Shown in pieces: positions 47,096 through 60,835 of a stretch of 64,000 bases of DNA. The notes under the pieces are model-generated. The model saw only the letters and a list, made by a program, of their open reading frames with translations, had not been told where the DNA came from and did no database searches. This DNA is from Lineus longissimus (lineage: Eukaryota; Nemertea; Pilidiophora; Heteronemertea; Lineidae): positions 6,014,001 to 6,078,000 of the forward strand of contig NC_088320.1 in NCBI RefSeq assembly GCF_910592395.1. The letters run 5' to 3'. Both the position numbers and the translations under genes were made by a program. Position 1 is the first letter of the stretch. The number at the start of each line of letters is the position of its first letter.

Positions 47096-50000
47096 AAATC
47101 AATTTTGAGTGCTTCTTTTCACCTCAAGCGTTTTTCAACAAATCTCAAAACTTAATCATAGTTTTGAATACCTCGGGGCATTATTTACTCCACTCGACTC
47201 ACGGTTGTTAAATCTAAAATAAATCACGTAAATCTTCTTCGATTTTCCATCAGATGAAACAAAGGGAATTATTGATCAGCGTGCGAGTCAGAACCTGACA
47301 CCCCCGGGATAAATGGAACGGGCCGATCCGAAGGTAGGAGCTCATATCGTCAGTGTCAAGAGCTCTAGACGGTGATCATGTTTTGAATTTCGACGCTGTG
47401 TACATCGCGTAAGGTTAAGAAGTCTTAACGGCACACGTGATTCGTAATCGTGAGGCAAAATATTTGGATACACAAATACATTTTTGTGGTGAAATTTTCA
47501 CGAATGGATTTATTTACAAAAGGGTTTCATTTGTTTCCAAGTCCACATCGATATTTCTTGCAATTTGCAAATTGATACATTTCATGTGAATGTGATTTAG
47601 ATTTTTGGATTACAACAATCAAATGATTGATGTCGTGATGCTCTGATGTGAATTCCAGATGTATGTCATTGAAGGATTTAGGGGATAAGGAGCACAAGTT
47701 TTTTTTCATTTCCTAATCTCAGAGTTTTTGTCTTTCATGAAAATATATATCATGCTTTCTTATCTCTGCTGTATGGTACAGTTATGTGACACATGATGTC
47801 TTGTTGATTATGTTGAAGTTCTCGAATTGAGTTTGCATCATTTTCGTCTCCATCAGCTTCTTCTCATTTCCAATATCAAGTTACTGTGAATGGTTGTCTC
47901 CTTCACTCAGCTTGATGAATTCACATCTTTTAGAGAAAACTTTGTCACAGCATCATTGACTGTAAATTGTTAAATTTTCCAATTCTTTTCAAAAGATTCT
48001 ACCTATATGACCTACTGTTCAAAGGTCAAGTTGGGCTCTGAAATACACAATGTTTGAAAGTAATGTAAAAAATTGACATGTCCCCCCCCCCCAATCCTAG
48101 TTTAACCAATGCCTCCTAGCGTATGCCTGATAGTTCCCCTTTTAATGCAGACTATAAAATCTGCTCTGCCTTTCCAAACTAGCTGCTTCTCAGTCATTAA
48201 AAACATATTCATAACACATCTCGAGTGATTTTCAAACAATTCCACCAAACTCATATTTCATTCCAGTTTTTTTCTTAAGAGGGTTATGAATCATCGTATT
48301 TTTTCAACATTTTTTACACCGCCACCTGCCACGTAGATCCACTTTAAATAATATACGAGAATGTAATATGATTTCGATGTGTCATATCTCAGTAAAAAAG
48401 AGCACTTTATGTATTTCTGATTTATAAATTGTAGGATGAATTTACCGTTGCACTCAGTTGCCGCCCGAAAGTGATTTGTTAGGATGGCTAGCTTCATATT
48501 ATATTTGGATTGGATCTTGATGGTGAATGCTACTGCTCGTGCTACTGCTATATGGCTAGCAACAGCTACAGAATGCTACATTGATATTTCATCCGCCTGT
48601 CCTTCAGTGCCGTCTGTCCTTCAATTCCAGCTTTAAGAAACACACGTTTCTGTTTTATTTCTTCCATTCCTATTTCTTGTTTTACAGATGTCCCTTCTCA
48701 TCATAAATTGATGCATTGGTGTTATTTCAAAGTTACACATTCTATTTTCATTGAATTGGGAGGGGGGTGGGGTATTTTGAAATTCATTACTATCAGTTGT
48801 AATATTACTAAGCGTTGAGATGCTAGTGTTGTTGCAGGTGCCTTGAACCACACATGGAAATTTCCACGTTGGATTGGAGCTAGCCGTCTGCCCACTGATT
48901 GTTCCAGGGAAGCGATTCCAAGGATTTTCAAACCATCTGCTTCAATGGGTTTTTCAGATAAAGTTTTGTTTGGGTTTCCTCTTGAAATTTCTCGCTGGTA
49001 TTCGGATGTCAGTGGTTTTACTGGCCGTACATTCTACTGGTAGTTTTTACGCCAAAACCTTAGGGGTGGTTCGACATTTTCAATATTATTACAAGAGTAT
49101 TCGAAGCGTATGCTTTGAGAGGATGTAGTTTCTGTCTCTGAACCGTCTAGTGCGCGAGTGATGAGGTTATAAAGTGATGGAACTTCTCTGTCTCTTTACG
49201 CGATCTCTTTATTACGCTCTACAATAAAGATCAAACAAGCAGGACCTGAATTGTGGGTTAACCGGTTTGCACTTGCTGAAGGGTTTGAAGCTAATGAATA
49301 ATGTAAAACGCTGATTATCCGGTTCGATACAGTTCTTTGTTAGCATATTGACGACCTCTCAAGACTGTCTCAACATAAGATGGTTGTTGGGCTTCGTCTC
49401 AATTATTCACGTTGTTCCTTGTCTCGAGACACTGGACATGGACTTGCCAATCATGATCGTCTATTTCTGGCATATGCTGTTATCGATGGAGAGTAGTATA
49501 TCCCACAAGTGTCTTCTTGTTTGAACAGAATCAAGCCATCGATCGATCTGGTGTGTGTTTGTGACTTATTCCATCAAAAACATTAGAATTGGATTGGATG
49601 AGGTGATGGTCTGCATGATATCAATGCTTAAGGCCTGTGCAAAGTGCATTTGAAAAAAAAACATCTCCATCTTCCTTGCTCAAAAGTTTCTCAGTCAGAG
49701 ATTCAAATCAAAATACTTTTTTGATACAGGTTGTTTTTGAAAGCTTTTTTGAAAGCACATATAAATAGGTGTAACCACACCATCTGAAGCGGCAGTTCTA
49801 CAATTCCTAACTTTAACATGTTAGGTGGTCAGGATATGAACTTAGTTCAAAGGTTCAGTGCAATTTTCACTTCCCAGAGCATTCCCTAACTGGCTTCCTA
49901 ATTGATGGACAGAGCTCGCCTATCGGATTCGTCACGATATATTGATATTCTGTAAATGTGAAGCCGGGAAATGCCGTTACCATAGAGCATGCTAATTTGT

Positions 50001-52939
50001 GATTATTTCCCCGCTGCTCTGTCCCCTAATTACGAAATTGTGGTCTGTCGTTCACATCGGGTATGACAAGCACTAACACGCTTCAACCGTATTCGGTGGC
50101 CAGTGTCCAAGAGTGACTATGAGGAATTAAGTTGGCACCATACCCTTATTGCCATTCTGAGAGGTCAGTGTCTACGAAGTTCATGCAAGCTCGAGGTGTG
50201 ATCAGCTCTTAAAAGTGACGTTTAAACAAAAATACTTCATATTCCCACTTTCCATCTTTTGTATCACGAGTAGCAAAGTTCATCCGTTTGGTTTCTTCTT
50301 TCGGGATCTTACGACAGAAGTGTCCCGTCCTTTCCTCTCAACGTGTTCTTCATCAACTTGCGCAGCACGAATGTAGTTCCGTCTGGAATGAATAATGATC
50401 GGAGTAGCATCTACTACAAATTGCCCTGGCAGCAGTCCGTTTGCTTAGGCATGTAAATCAAACCACCAATTAACAAAAGATGTGTTTTGTCCTTATCATC
50501 TATGCTCAGACATCAGGAGTGTCTCACCTCCGCTTTGAAGTGGTCGTAGTCTTTGTCAAGACAGAAAAAAATTAGAGTACTGTCTGGACGAATGACTCTC
50601 ATGGACAGTCTCTAGAAACCTGTCCTAATGGGAGTTGCCCACTCTTGGCATCTTATTTCTTAAAGCCTCTTAGAGATGACCTTGCATCAGATGGAGAGCG
50701 CTCCCGTTTGTCTGATGGAAAGATACAAATTGATGCTTCTTTGTTTTTGTCAAACAAATGCTGGGTTCGACCAGCCAGTCGTGCATTGGTTTGCCCAGCA
50801 AAAGTTCCAGAATATGAAAATGAGTATCATTTCAGTTATCACTGACTGAATCTGTTAGAATGAGTGGAAAATTTGTTGCACAGAAAATAAGACCTTTAGG
50901 TATAAAATGCTGAGATTGTGAATCTTTGTTCAGCTGCAGCCTACAGGTTTCACCTGAAAGGAGCTCTAACCACAGGTGCTTGCACTCGTAATTACCTTGT
51001 AAATGTTTTGGGTCAGAACGAAGCTGGGTGTCGGTTCTACTTGGGTTGGCACTCTTGTGGTTTCTCATGCTATCTGCATTGTTTACAAACTTTTTTGTTG
51101 GTTTTGGGTTACCAGGCATTTTGTTCTTCAATCTATGTATTGTGCTATAAACCCCTGAGCTGACTTTGCCAATTTCTATGTTTAATCAGTGATTTTTCTC
51201 CATCTGAGCCGAACCAATGTCTCCGTGAATTGAACTGTTCTGTTTTCTGTCGATCACCTATGCTGAACTATCTGGAACACAACAGACAAGAGGAAAAAAG
51301 CAGGGCCCTCTCTCAAAGTTGTTTCTTATGCATTGAAACTTCAGAGTCTTCAAAAGGAAGGTTCCCTTATCCCTCTGAACACTGGCCTTCCGCGCTCTAT
51401 CCTTGATCAGTCTACCACTTGTTCGTGTGTCTGGTAAAGGATCATCTCCTCATGAGTCTGCCCACCCATTATCGGAAATCCTTTGACACATTAGACAATT
51501 ACTATCAAATGAAACAGAGCGCTTAAAGGCGGAGAACACGGGCTTCATAAGATTACCTTTAGTAGCTTCTTCCACTGCGTAGGCCGTCCTTTAATGGGTA
51601 GGCTATTCCCTAATGATGCTATCGAATATTCTGTAACCTTTGCAAGGTGCCATAGTATCGGAGATGAGATGAGGAAAAACTGACTTCAAAGTGCGAGGTG
51701 ACATTTTGCTTCCTTATCACGATCTGCTTCTCACAGTGTTTGATCATGTTCAGTCTTGTCTGCGCCTTGGTGCCAGGCATCTCAAATACATATTTGGGCA
51801 GTTTCAAATTGACCAGAAACAGACTGGTGCCTGCCGGTTATCGAAGTACAGTTTTATCAATTGTACTTTCTCAGGTGTTGATGACGAGAATCAATAAAAC
51901 AAATGGATGCACTTGCACAGCTCTACATCCTGGATTGCTGGCAGACTATTCTAAAGCTGGAAATTACATCCTCCTATTCGAGGCTATGGCAGTGGCACTG
52001 CACACTCCTCGCAGCATGTACCAGAAAATTAGACATTGCAAGCTTCCGTGGCAGATTTGCAAATGTGATGAGTCTGAATTATTCATTACGCAAGTCTAGT
52101 TAAGGTGATATGCGTTGGGAGGTTAGGATGAAGAATTTCCCATATTATTGACCTGAGCGCGTAGGGCACCTGGTTATGGACAGTTTGAAGGATGCCTGGA
52201 TATCAAGGATATGAAAATATGGTTTCTGTAGACATATTGGTGAGAATTTATCACCTTATCGTTTGGTGGTTCAAGAAAAGCCAGTATCAAATCTGGTCAA
52301 CCGTTCTCAGACCCTCAAGGGACCTCTGTGGCTCCACAACCTTGGAAAACTACATCCCTTCAACACGCAAACCCGATTCATCTTCAGCCTTCACTTAGCA
52401 AGATTCGATTATTGCCGATGGACCATCAATCAGCCTTGATTGCCACGGAGAACTACCATACCACTTGATTGAGGAGAGCAGGGAATGTCCCAAATGGATC
52501 GGCCATGTTTAATTCCTGTGATTCTTTGGATGCATGGATGCTTTTTCAGCATCAGGATTTACGAGGTGATACATCACCGCCTAATCAGGATGGCTCATTT
52601 GGAAGATTGTTAATTACAGCAAGTAGTTGTGCATTGCAACACCAGCCTTATCACAGATAAATCACTCTTAACCAAGGGCGTTCCTTGGAAATCACTGTTG
52701 AGGTGTGAAGCCAAGAAAGAAAGTTTAAGGTACTTGAAATATTGTAGCATTTGAGGACTAAATGCTATCAGGACCGGAAATAAAGTGCTTTATCATTGTT
52801 CATTTGTTCATTTCAACGTGTTCAAGAATGAGAATGAAAATGCCGATCCGCTCTGATGACAGGCGCTAGTCCACACCTGTCAAGATTAAATCACAGAGTC
52901 AACTTAAAACTATTGCTTTAGCCTGATCAACAAAAAACG

Positions 52940-53560
52940 ATTCCCTGTTGACATAAGGATTAAGTAGTTGTCTGACCAGAACATTGGTATATCCCCATGG
53001 AACAAGCCGATAATGGGATCAAGATCTATGGCCCAGTCTGATGAAAACATGACCAGCGGCCAGAGTTGTTTCGACCAAGTAGGGGGAAAGGTCAAAGATA
53101 AAGGTGACTGGCAGTAATGCTGGCAATTGGTATTCTGTCAGTGAGGCAGGGCCGCATCCTATGTACGACTACGAGGCACTAAAAAACTGTGCTTGTAAAC
53201 CACGCTTCAGGGCAAGGGATATAAGGTATTCAAGGTATTCATGACTGAGATTTTCTTGCTGATGAGATATAAAATTCTTGGGTTGTTGCAAACCCCCATG
53301 TCTCAAACACAGAGCCGGCATTGCTAGGTCAACAATGAGTTCAGTCAACGAAAGCATGAGGGTTAAGTACCTGTCCAACTGCAAAACAGCGTAATATCAT
53401 GGAGATACAAGGCAATAATGAGATTGAGATCAATGGGCCAATTGGATGAAAACTTGACCAGCATCCGCAATCACTCATACCAAGTAGGAAGAACGGCCGA
53501 AGACGAAGGTGTTATGCATTACTGGATCCGATTGGTATTCTGACTGTGAAGGGCCATAAC
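52940..53560. repeat. Tandem duplication (~405 bp)
   Basis: Segments around 53000-53155 and 53405-53552 share GATGAAAAC(A/T)TGACCAGC, ACCAAGTAGG and ATTGGTATTCTG in the same order, offset by 405 bp (53040 against 53445). Similarity also extends slightly upstream. Confidence 0.7.
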
Positions 53561-55423
53561 CATCAAGAAACAATGAGTTGTCTTTGCTGATGGAGGGACA
53601 ATTGCTGTAGTGAAGGGTAATCACTGTAAGATGGAGGAGTTTGAGCTGTGGGGGGAATTTTTAAGTATTTTTCTGACCATGAGGTAGGGTTTGAACTGTA
53701 GGGGCCTCTGCCAGGTCATTGGCTTTTCTGCTGCAGTAAAGCGAAACATTGTTGAGTCTGTTTGATGGTTAACATTTCATGGTGCACCTGTTTCTTTGAT
53801 GGTAGGGCAGAAGATATTTTCGTCTTTGTACTTCTCCTTCTAGTGCTATTCAGTCCTGGTTGCATTGACTATTCAGCATTTGCCACTTGCAATATTGTCT
53901 GTTCCAATAACATCGGCTTATTGGTTCTTGACCCATCTAGTCATCAGTAGATAATGAGATCTTACAGATTGCTGCAAGCGTGGATCTCTACTGACAGGAA
54001 CTTGACAGTCTTTCCAGCTTCTGCGCTGGCTGGTTGAGATAGCATTGTGAGGGCGGTCTTCCATCAAAAACCCAATCTGATGCTGGAAATTTAGGCATGT
54101 CTCATTGGGATATAATCTCTTGATGTTACTTGCGAGACTGGGGAAGATTTGTGTTGATCTTAGGCAGTGTCTTTAGGTTCATGATGACTGCAGTCTCAAG
54201 TGCCTCATGGACTTCTCCTTGCAGGAGATTTACGTAGTTGAAGTGAGGATTTCATGATCCCGCTCTCCTGGTGAGCAAGCTCCCGCGACCTCCCTCCTGT
54301 CCTCTTGTTCTGCCCACCAACAATACTGCTGAGACAGAACAAAAATCCTCTACAGATGTTTCTCAGTTTGTCGTACAAATTGGTGTTCCCCACTGGGTGG
54401 GCAGTTGCAGTATGGTATATTAATTGCTGTGATCCATATTTGCATGAGGATTGCACTTGGGGAGGATTGATTCTGTCTAGTCTCCGATGGAGGAAGTTTA
54501 TGTGGCCAAGTCAAGACACTGCAGAAATGTGTACATATGTTTCTGTATTTTGGATGCATCAGCTACATTTGCATGATGTTTATCTCTATCTCTCTCTGAT
54601 AAAGAGATCCCCAGGGAAGATATTGTGGCTGTATCTAAACGTTTGCCTGGGACAGGGATTTGCATCACATTGCATTTTGGGCAGAATAAAGCCACTGTTG
54701 TTTTTAGCAATTCTGGCTGTTGTGAATCTACTTCTGAGAAAGCATTATGTGGCTTTGACCGGTATAGGTCATCTGTTGGGATTTGTAACACAAGCAGTCA
54801 GTTCTGCTACTGGCTCAAGGGGAAGCATATCTAGGAGTCATCTCCCAAACCTAGATAAAAGGAAAGAGTCTGTCCAAGTCTGGACATTGATTTAAGTCAG
54901 ACAGTTGAATATCATAACAACCCACCCACCCCCACCCCTTTGTGATTTCTAAGAGATTGATTTCTCTGCCATCATGTGGGAAGATTTTTGCTGACACGAC
55001 TGATGCATTAGCTTGGAGCAATGATGAAAATGGGGAAATTGTGTCATTGATGAAAGACAGCTCTGGGTTATCGACCACACATAATCATCATCATCCGACT
55101 TGGGGTTTATGGATTACAGAGATGGCCTGCCTTATGAATAACTCTGGTACTGTGTCAGAGTGCTAGATGTGTACTTCTATGGTTAAAGCACTCATGGTCA
55201 ACAGTTAACCACAATCGTTTTTAAAGACATGGCAATTGACTTGAAGTAGGCTACCAGCAAGCAAGTTTGAGTCACTGGACCTACTTTGTTGTGATGATGC
55301 AGACTAATAAAGGGAACTAGAAAGAAGAAGTGAACTGATCTACCCAAATCAAAATATCAGAGGAATTAGCATCAGTAACAAGCAAATGTGAATAATAAAC
55401 AGCTCCCCGCTTGGTGTGATACA

Positions 55424-55959
55424 CAGGGCTGCGTACCTGTACAGAATGGCCGTATTTTGGTACGACTGAATTCCCGACTTTACGGTATACGGTTTTTACC
55501 GTTATGGTACGGCCTTTACAGTGCTGAAAATACGTTTTTTTTCAACTTAAAAATACGTTGTAAAATGTTTGTATACGGTTTTAATTCTTGAAATAAACAT
55601 TCAAATTTCTAGTTTCATTTAGTTTCTTAGCCTTTAAACCCGATATCTGATCCTGGCGGGCCCGATTTTAGAAGTTGCCACGCCCGTTGCCAAGGAGAGT
55701 TTTTCTTTATTCAGTACGCAATATACTGATTAGTCTCGCGCACCGCGACACCGATCGTAGTTATCACCCTATTTTGAGGATCTGGAAACTTGTATCACAT
55801 GTGTACAGCTGCTGTGCGAGACTACCCTGCATAGAATAATGGCGGCGGCCAACAGCTTTGAAATTTACACTATGTCATGATACTACGGGTACTTATGGCA
55901 AAATACAGGAAAATTTCAGCAATATTACAGGAAAAATTATTAGAGGGTAAGCAGCCCTG
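55424..55959. mobile_element. MITE, 536 bp, with CAGGGCTGC terminal inverted repeats
   Basis: The left end CAGGGCTGCGTACC and the reverse complement of the right end CAGGGCTGCTTACC form a 14-bp inverted repeat with one mismatch. Identical GATACA flanks (55418-55423 and 55960-55965) look like a target-site duplication. CAGGG termini suggest hAT, although hAT normally gives 8-bp duplications. The left part has many TACGG repeats, possible transposase-binding sites. The internal sequence has no transposase. Confidence 0.75.
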
Positions 55960-58599
55960 GATACAGAAGCAAGTGTTTGCCCAGACAGTTTCAACATGGA
56001 CCCTCATGATAGATAGACTCCCAACCTGCCAATCTGCACACAGATTGTAAAATGATTAGGCCCCAAATTAAATAACAATCACAAAGACATCAAAGGAAAC
56101 ATGAAACAAAAGATAAAATTGATGAAATTGATGAAAAAGAGATGAAATTGAAACTATAATCATCATTTTTTGATACACTTGAGTTAATGATGACTTTGTT
56201 GCTTTGACAATATGATTTCCATTCAACGGCTTTGTTTTGGAGAATTGAGAGGATGCGAATTGGACAAAGGGGTATTGTCATAAGATCACAACGTTTTGAG
56301 GGTTGCACAATTGACATGGATGGAATGACACCATTGCAGACTTTTGATAAAATTTCCACAATGACTTGTCATGAATGGAGAGAAGATACCCCATGATGCT
56401 TTCATGGGAGATGTGGGTACTGTTTGGATTGGTACAAAATGTGTATGCCAACATCTTGTTGGGCAGAAGAAGATAGGGAGGGATGTACGGATAGTTGGCT
56501 GGATGGATCAGTGGAAGTTGGGTCTGCACATTTCCTTTGCTGTATTAAAGAGAATTGCTTTCGTTTGATGGGTCAATGGATCCAAGATAGGCTAAAGAGT
56601 ATGTAATACTTATAGCCCTTTTCTCCCAATTTACCAAATAGGTGGGTACGCACCAACTGCCTCAAGGACCATGTGTGTCGCTTTCATCCATCAATAACTC
56701 CAGAAATACTAATCCAGCATGCCTCGAGTGATATTGTAAAAAGCGTAGTGATTGCATTATGCATGGGAAGCAATTTCAATTTACCATGAAGCCGATGACA
56801 CAGCACAGCACACTGGGGAATACAAAACTGTCATTAGGGATGAATTTGTGTTGAAAGATGCATCAATTCTGGTTTATGTGTCACATTGACTTATGCATAG
56901 CTCAGGTGTATCCGAGGACAAAGGGATGATGTCATCATACTCAAGTTAAGGTGTGTCCTGGTCGATTGCAGCGGTAGAAAACCAAAAAGTGAAGCTATGG
57001 ATGCTGGTTTCTATGCTGTGGATGTCGTCACAGACTGTTAGGGTGTGTCCTTTACCTTGCTGTGAGGGGCCAGGGATCATTGGACTAAAAAAAGTTCGCG
57101 ACTGGATAACGTTGCAGGTTCTGTTTAGATGAAGTCGGTACATGTTAATATCATTGATCAGCGTAAAACGATCATTCAATTGAGCACTGAAACCATATGA
57201 AAATATTCCATCCTGGGATGCTCAGCAGGAGTCTGAAACGGATGAGCAAATATGGTTATAGAAACCTGAGAAGTGCATAATTGTTAATCAAGTTGATGGC
57301 CAGATGGGCTCCTATTCTGTCAGATTTACTTAATTTTGAGAAGACAATTTGATTATTGGGTCACTCACCTGATCTTTTAGTCCTAACAGATATTGCAAGT
57401 GAACTCTTAGAGTTCAAAACAATATTTCACTCCCTGGGTAATCGAGATGTCGGCGTACGCTGTGACTGGATCTACTGAATGGTTTCTGGCAAATGAGTTC
57501 CGAGGAAGGGACATAAGATAAGGTGGCTTTTGAAACTCATTAGGGAAGACATGATAAATTCAAATATCAACTGCTGAAAAATTTCAAACGATCTGATTTC
57601 TTGCACCCCTGAGGTTAGAATTTGTTCTTTGAAGACATGCCAATGTGCTTTTGATATAGTTTGATTGTTTTTTTGAGTCGAAAATTGGATCAATAAGATT
57701 TATTGATTGATAGATATCTCATGCAAGAAGTCTCCAACAACAGGTTGTTTCTGATTGTCGTCGCCATAAATAACCTGATAGCCTTCTGCATTAGTCATAA
57801 TCACCTGTCTGATTCAAACGATAATGAAAAGATATGGCAAAAATTGTCACGAAGGCATGACGATTCTATCTTTCATGTTGGTCATCGAGACAGGAAATGC
57901 CAAACAACAGATAGATTTATATCGAGACATATTGATTTGATTGTGGGACTAAGTGAGGACATGTCAGTCGTTGGCTATAAGATTGGTTCGACAATATGAT
58001 TGATGTTCCATACAGCACCCTCGGCTGGAACTTCATTGCACTTATGGATGGAAGAGGGCACTTTTACCCATTTCGTTTATTCATTTATGTGGTGTTCAAA
58101 AGATAGCATGGAACAGCTAACCTGCTGTGGACTCCTCTGAAAGAAAGGATGACCACGCAACTGAAGCATGACAAGGGTCACTATCTGATCGCCTTCAAAT
58201 CGAATACAAAAACATCCCACTTCACCAAGAATCGCATTGTCACACCCCATTGTCACCAAGTCTGAGTGCCTGTGTTAGTTGGGGTGATTCTTTTATCAGG
58301 AAGGGAGTCCTGTCTTTATTTCACCTGACATGTTTGGGCAGGTCCTGTCAATGAGAGCAAAAGTTGAGTTCTGCTGCCGGACATTTAGAAATAGCCCCTT
58401 GGCTATCCAGCAGAAATTATTGCCAAAAGAGTCTTCAACAGCCTAAAAAACTAGATGGTGGTCTGAAGAGTTGGTGTATGATATTAGCAGAAAAAGATCA
58501 AAGGCCGGATGTCCCCATTACCTTTCCTCCCTTGGGCTATTGTCATCAAAGAATAAAGTATTCAACAGTTCTTTTCTTGATCTGAATAAAAGATACCCT

Positions 58600-58712
58600 G
58601 TCATCTCCTGTGGAGTTCTTCATCCTAGAAACGGGTTTGAAAAAGATTTTATTATCTCTTGTCTGGTTAGTAGTGCTTCATTCCAGAAAACAGGTTTGAG
58701 AAAGATTTTGTC
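58600..58712. repeat. Short tandem duplication (~66 bp)
   Basis: Two copies of CTTCAT(C/T)C-(C)TAGAAA/CAGAAAACGGGTTTGA-(A/G)AAAGATTTT with diverged spacer. Confidence 0.5.
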
Positions 58713-59714
58713 AAACGTGTATTGGCTGTGGCCATTCTTCTTTAAACTACTTAAGCTTTATAGTGTGTAGTACGAATTAGAAAAGAAAGAAAAAAAATCA
58801 CAAGAAACGGATCAGTTGAGGACAGTGTGTGTTCCACTTTAGTTAAGACGAGTAAAAAAATACTTTTTTTCTCACTACTTTGTGGTTCATGATTCCATTG
58901 AGTGAAACAGCCATTGTAGACCTTTGAAGGTTTCTATCCTTTGGGAGGACAGAATAGCATTGATTATGTTTACAATGGGATTGTGGTTGGTCCAAAAATC
59001 TGGGTCAAATCATGTTGGTGTTGACAAAAAGATGTAGATTCAGTGAAAAGCGGTTAGAATCACAGTGGGATCGGTTGATTTGTATTGGAGTGGCCAAAGT
59101 CAACATTGTCCCTTTTGTGGTGCTTGAGGAACAAGGACTTGACGTGGTCAGTGAGGATGTAGATCCATTCAGTGGTCATCACAAATGACTTGTCTTTTGA
59201 CAGTTTGACCATAAGGACCGGAAGACATTGTTGTGGTCAGCTTTTACTTTTTCAGAACAAGGGACAGGATGGGCCAGTTTCTTTAGATTTGTGTGGTTTA
59301 TGTCAACAAATCTTGCTGCAGTTTTGGCTGCGACTCTTAATGGAGGACATGGGGCAATTGATACCATTTCAGTCACACCTTCTGATTAGCTGGATAGGAG
59401 CTACATTGATCAGTCTTTTGACATCAAACTGTGAAGCGTTTGTGTTGTGGTTAAAAATTCAGGACCGAGGAGACAGGACAGTTGCGACTTCAGGACAGGG
59501 AGTGAAACATCTTTGGATTATCGAACTGTGTATTCTCCTGGGTGAATTTTTTGGTTTAAACTTCATTATTTGAAACGACCACCAACAATGTAACATAATA
59601 TGAAAAGAGGCTCCTATCGTTTATCAAAGGCGTTGCTATTTTGGCTGAAATTTCAGTGAATGCATGTCTGCTCACTTAAACAGTCCCACTTCCTGATTTT
59701 TAATGCCCGAAAGT

Positions 59715-59945
59715 GATGGAACAGATTGGAGTGGGCGTCATCATTGATGTTGCAAGCAGAGTCTTTGGAAAGATCTTGACCGAAAATCAACCAACAATTC
59801 TCTGGGCTAAAGTTTTAACGAGCTTTAGTTGTGACTTTACTCCCTAAGTGAGCAGTTCCGACTCCAGAACAGATTTCAGTCAAGATTTTGAATGGGCGTA
59901 ATTGATGCAGCAAGCCGAAGTCTTTTGCACAGATTGCCAAGCATG
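59715..59945. repeat. Imperfect tandem duplication (~158 bp)
   Basis: GAACAGATT...TGGGCGT...ATTGATG(T/C)(T/A)GCAAGC followed by GTCTTT occurs near 59719 and 59870, about 70% alike. Confidence 0.5.
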
Positions 59946-60727
59946 TGTAAAGAGAAGATCCTGTCATTCTTTGGAGTTTAATATGGCGTGAATCTTCGAA
60001 CAATTGACCAACTTTATTTGTCTGCTGCTGGTTCTTGGAAGTGCTAACTAAAGTACAGGAAATCTTCAAATGATCGTTGGTGCCATTGGTGGTGGATGGT
60101 CTGGGGAGTATTAGGAAGAAAAGGTCTTGTCTTGATGAGTTCCGTTGCCTCTGGATAAAATTTTCTTGTCAATGAAGCAGCTAGGTGCAGTTGGACTACC
60201 AATAACATTTCTGTTCTTCTCAGTTATGCTGTCAGTTGCTAACATGACAAGGATCTTCACCAGATCTTAAGACGAAGTCTACGTCTGATGAGCGTATGTG
60301 GAGTTCTTGCAAAAAGAAACATTAGACCCAAGTACTGTTGACTATCTGCTAGAGACGTTAGCTGTAAGGTGTGAAAGCTCATCCAGAATTATAGTCTGGC
60401 CTTTGGATGACCGCAGTATTTATAAACGCTTTAAGGATAAGGCCTATTTGGCTTGGGACGACTGCACAGGAATAGTGTGAGCCTTGGAGGAAACAATCAA
60501 TTCACTAAGATCGACTGCTCAATCAGTAAATTGAATAGTCCTTAAATCAAGGAATTCTTTTTAAGTGTCGAGCCCGTGCTACCATGAATTGGTCTTGAAA
60601 AAATTGTTGACATTTCAGAGATTAAAAAAGCAAGAATGTGGTTTGGAAAAATGCTTGACGTTCCTTGTGGATAACTTGACTTTTGAGAGCATTGGACATG
60701 GGAAATGGATGACTTGCACACTGGTTA

Positions 60728-60835
60728 CCTCTTGCTTGGATTAGTCGAGAAGTGAACAGCTAAGAAGAACTTGATTTAGTACCTATTGCTTGGATTTGCC
60801 GAGAAGTGAACAGCCAAGAAGAACTGAGTTTGAAC
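60728..60835. repeat. 54-bp tandem duplication
   Basis: Two near-identical copies containing TGCTTGGATT and GAGAAGTGAACAGC(T/C)AAGAAG, at about 60733 and 60787. Confidence 0.8.

Noticed and set aside
54305-54895. 196-codon plus-strand open frame in the AGAP intron
   Set aside because: No recognisable domain, hydrophobic and Cys/Trp-rich composition as in random AT-rich translation, no splice context. Likely chance.
59172-59573. 133-codon plus-strand open frame
   Set aside because: No motif and no splice signals; sits among duplicated non-coding DNA.
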